From: a candidate division LCP-89 bacterium
GTDB taxonomy: Bacteria; Electryoneota; B3-LCP
Reading direction: 5' to 3'
Assembly: GCA_025774735.1 (NCBI GenBank)
Contig: JALGZU010000134.1
Span: 1-7,641, forward strand
Length of the DNA stretch: 7,641 nucleotides
Shown here: positions 5,657 through 7,641 of the stretch, piece by piece
Position numbering within the stretch: position 1 is the stretch's first letter
How the letters are laid out: every line of letters begins with the position of its first letter
Notes under the pieces: model-generated
The model's input: only the letters and a program-made list of their open reading frames with translations
What the model was told of the DNA's origin: nothing
Databases searched by the model: none
Program-made: the position numbers and the translations under genes

Positions 5657-7390
5657 ATGAAACGGTTGTACTTGAGCATACTTCTGGCATCAGTGACCCT
5701 ATCGTTAATCGCTTGCACGGGCAGTTCTACCGGAGACCGGGAGTTTGAACAGTTGGCAGATCAATACATCGAAGACTATCTTCGCACCTTTCCAGAACGA
5801 GCCACCTCGCTCGGCGATCACCGCTACGACGACCGTCTGAATGACCGCAGCAAGGCGGGAATTCAGGCAGCGGTCGAGTGGAATAAAGAGGCACTGCAAT
5901 TGCTGCAGAAAATCGATCCGGAGCGGCTCAGCAAGATTAATCGCATCGACTATTTCATCCTTCAGGATCGCATCGAAAGACAGATCTTTTACCAGACTGT
6001 GCTCAAGGAGCATGAATGGAATCCGCGCCTATACAACGTCGGCGGAGCAATCTACAATCTGCTCGCCCGAGACTTCGCCCCCCTGGATAAACGACTACTG
6101 AGAGTAAAAGCGCGCCTGCTCGCAATCCCCGTTGTTATCGATCAGGCGCGGGCCAATCTGCGCAATCCCCCAAAAATCTTTACCGAGACCACCATCCGTC
6201 AGAATCGGGGGACGATCTCCCTCATTCGCGACCAACTGAATGACTTTATCGTTCAGATCCCCGAGCTGCGCGATGAACTCGATCCGGCGGTGAAACAGGC
6301 GGTGGCGGCGCTGGAACAATACGGCGCCTGGCTGGAAAACGATCTCCTGCCCAACTCCAACGGGGATTTCCGCCTGGGTGAAGAAAAATTCAGGCAGAAA
6401 CTGAGTTTCACCCTCGAATCGGATATCTCCATGGAAACGATCCTCGAGCGCGCCCAGCGCGACCTCGTCGCCACCCGGGATGCCCTCTTCGAAACCGCTA
6501 TGATCATCTATTCCGAAGACCATCCCGGTGCCGAACTCGACGACACTATAGAGAACAAGAAGAGAATCATAAAGAGTGTCCTCGATAAACTGGCGGATTC
6601 GCATCCGGACGCCGAAACCATCGTACCCAAGGCCGAGCAGTGCCTCGCCGAAACACGGGAGTTCGTCATCGCCCACGACCTGGTCACCGTTCCCGATGAT
6701 CCCATCAACTTAATCGTCATGCCCGAATTCCAGCGCGGCGTTTCAACGGCTTATTGCGACTCCCCGGGTCCCCTGGAACCCGATCAGAAGACTTTCTACG
6801 CCATCTCCCCCCCGCCGGAGGACTGGTCAGAAGAGCAGGTCATCTCCGCTTTTCGAGAGGACAACGACTACATGCTCCATGACCTGACCATCCACGAAGC
6901 CATGCCCGGGCATTACCTGCAACTCGCCCACGCCAACCGCTTCGAGGCACCTACGCTGGTCAGAGCCATCTTCTCGAGTGGCCCCTTCATCGAAGGCTGG
7001 GCGACCTACGCCGAACAGCTCATGGCCGATTACGGCTACGGTGGCCCCGAAGTGAAAATGCAACAGTTGAAAATGCAGCTCCGCGTCGTCGTCAACGCCA
7101 TCATCGACCAGAAAATCCACACCGCCGGCATGACCGAAGAAGAGGCCATGCGGATGATGATCGACGAAGGATTCCAGGAACAGGGAGAAGCCGCGGGCAA
7201 GTGGCGTCGCGCCTGCTTGACCTCGACGCAGCTATCTACCTACTATGTCGGCAACCTCGAGATGAACGACATCCGGAGCGCCTATGAAGCCGAACACGGG
7301 ACCGACTTCGATCTCAAAACCTTTCATGATACCGTCCTCTCGTTCGGTTCACCGCCGCTGAAATACCTGCGCGAACTCCTCGAGCTTTAA
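5657..7390 (+). CDS. DUF885-family lipoprotein, putative metallopeptidase
   Basis: The 577-residue product has a lipoprotein signal peptide ending in LIAC (Cys20), so it should be anchored to a membrane outside the cytoplasm. The N-terminal FPERATSLGDHRYDDRLND (residues 45-63) is typical of DUF885 (COG4805-like) proteins, and the length is usual for that family. The middle is largely helical. The key motif is HEAMPGHYLQ (413-422), the HExxPGHxxQ signature, followed by EGWATYAEQL (446-455). By analogy with zinc peptidases, His413, His419 and Glu446 are likely metal ligands and Glu414 the catalytic base; this is inference, and the family's substrate is not well established. AAAGGA 6 nt before ATG 5657 supports this start over the in-frame TTG at 5642, which would come before that ribosome site. 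It has its own promoter and terminator, so it is probably monocistronic. No damage is seen. Confidence 0.9.
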   Translation: MKRLYLSILLASVTLSLIACTGSSTGDREFEQLADQYIEDYLRTFPERATSLGDHRYDDRLNDRSKAGIQAAVEWNKEALQLLQKIDPERLSKINRIDYFILQDRIERQIFYQTVLKEHEWNPRLYNVGGAIYNLLARDFAPLDKRLLRVKARLLAIPVVIDQARANLRNPPKIFTETTIRQNRGTISLIRDQLNDFIVQIPELRDELDPAVKQAVAALEQYGAWLENDLLPNSNGDFRLGEEKFRQKLSFTLESDISMETILERAQRDLVATRDALFETAMIIYSEDHPGAELDDTIENKKRIIKSVLDKLADSHPDAETIVPKAEQCLAETREFVIAHDLVTVPDDPINLIVMPEFQRGVSTAYCDSPGPLEPDQKTFYAISPPPEDWSEEQVISAFREDNDYMLHDLTIHEAMPGHYLQLAHANRFEAPTLVRAIFSSGPFIEGWATYAEQLMADYGYGGPEVKMQQLKMQLRVVVNAIIDQKIHTAGMTEEEAMRMMIDEGFQEQGEAAGKWRRACLTSTQLSTYYVGNLEMNDIRSAYEAEHGTDFDLKTFHDTVLSFGSPPLKYLRELLEL

Positions 7391-7410
7391 TCATCTCAAT
7401 GTACATTATA

Positions 7411-7440
7411 AAGGGCTCGATTTCGAGCCCTTATTCTCTT
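7411..7440 (+). terminator. Rho-independent terminator after the DUF885 gene
   Basis: AAGGGCTCGA (7411-7420) is exactly repeated in inverse at 7423-7432, giving about nine base pairs and a four-base loop, followed by the T-rich ATTCTCTTTAT. It lies 20 nt after the TAA stop. The GGGCTC/GAGCCC core is close to that of the other two terminators in the window. Confidence 0.85.
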
Positions 7441-7561
7441 TATCGATCCTGTGTCAATCGCGCCATTTCACCCGCCCATCCCACAAATCTTGTCCTCTTT
7501 ACGAATAACCTGATGGAGGGGAACAGCAGGGAAGAAAGAAATCGATTAACCGGAGGCTTCG

Positions 7562-7641
7562 ATGGGCTCTGGACCTTACTGGATTATTTCTGGTGTCATA
7601 GTGGCGAGCCTAGGGGCACTGTTTTGGATTGGACTGAGTCA
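7562..7641 (+). CDS. Start of a membrane protein gene (runs off right edge)
   Basis: ATG 7562 is preceded by GGAGG at 7552-7556, 5 nt upstream, a strong ribosome site. The 26 visible residues begin MGSGPYWIISGVIVASLG and continue ALFWIGLS: almost wholly hydrophobic, with no charged residue, which fits an N-terminal membrane segment. No family can be named from so little. The terminator at 7411-7440 separates it from the DUF885 gene, so it probably starts a new transcription unit, although I saw no clear promoter between 7441 and 7551. Confidence 0.65.
   Translation, partial: MGSGPYWIISGVIVASLGALFWIGLS

Noticed and set aside
5460..5690. Minus-strand frame of 76 codons in the divergent gap
   Set aside because: It begins inside the DUF885 signal-peptide region on the opposite strand and covers the promoter of that gene; no recognisable protein.
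6095..6676. Minus-strand open frame of 193 codons inside the DUF885 gene
   Set aside because: Antisense shadow of a clearly conserved gene; no ribosome site or motif supports it.
1..7641. CRISPR array, tRNA or rRNA gene, insertion sequence
   Set aside because: I saw no regularly spaced repeats, cloverleaf, rRNA segment, transposase or terminal inverted repeats by eye. A dedicated search could still find short elements.

Overview
The window suggests an uncultured bacterium of the FCB superphylum (Bacteroidota, Zixibacteria, Marinimicrobia, Cloacimonadota, KSB1-like groups). The main evidence is a secreted protease on the minus strand that ends in a type IX secretion sorting domain, with the hallmark QNYPNPFNPVT segment and a KMVLMK terminus. 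Two promoters also match the Bacteroidota-type TTG/TAnnTTTG pattern. A finer placement cannot be made from this sequence alone.

Layout, left to right. At 1-405 (minus) is the N-terminal part of an exported protein that resembles beta-helix proteins and runs off the left edge. Positions 406-849 are intergenic. They hold a minus-strand terminator and, just upstream of it, what looks like the decayed 3' end of another sorting-domain gene. The promoter of the next gene overlaps that relic. At 850-2385 (plus) is a lipoprotein with an Ig-like domain, a Vps62-like region and a C-terminal Ser/Thr-rich beta region resembling aerolysin-type pore-forming modules. A bidirectional terminator at 2413-2448 separates it from the convergent protease gene at 2468-5263 (minus), a 931-residue subtilisin-family enzyme. 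A 393-bp divergent intergenic region follows. At 5657-7390 (plus) is a DUF885-family lipoprotein with an HExxPGHxxQ metallopeptidase-like motif. A terminator at 7411-7440 closes that unit, and at 7562 a new membrane-protein gene begins and runs off the right edge.

Every complete gene looks like its own transcription unit. All four left-hand products are predicted to be exported: two by signal peptidase I and two as lipoproteins. The region therefore reads as a cluster of unlinked envelope or secreted functions, with peptide degradation (protease plus putative peptidase) as a plausible shared theme, rather than as one operon. The most unusual gene is the Vps62/aerolysin-like lipoprotein, and its left flank carries signs of gene decay.
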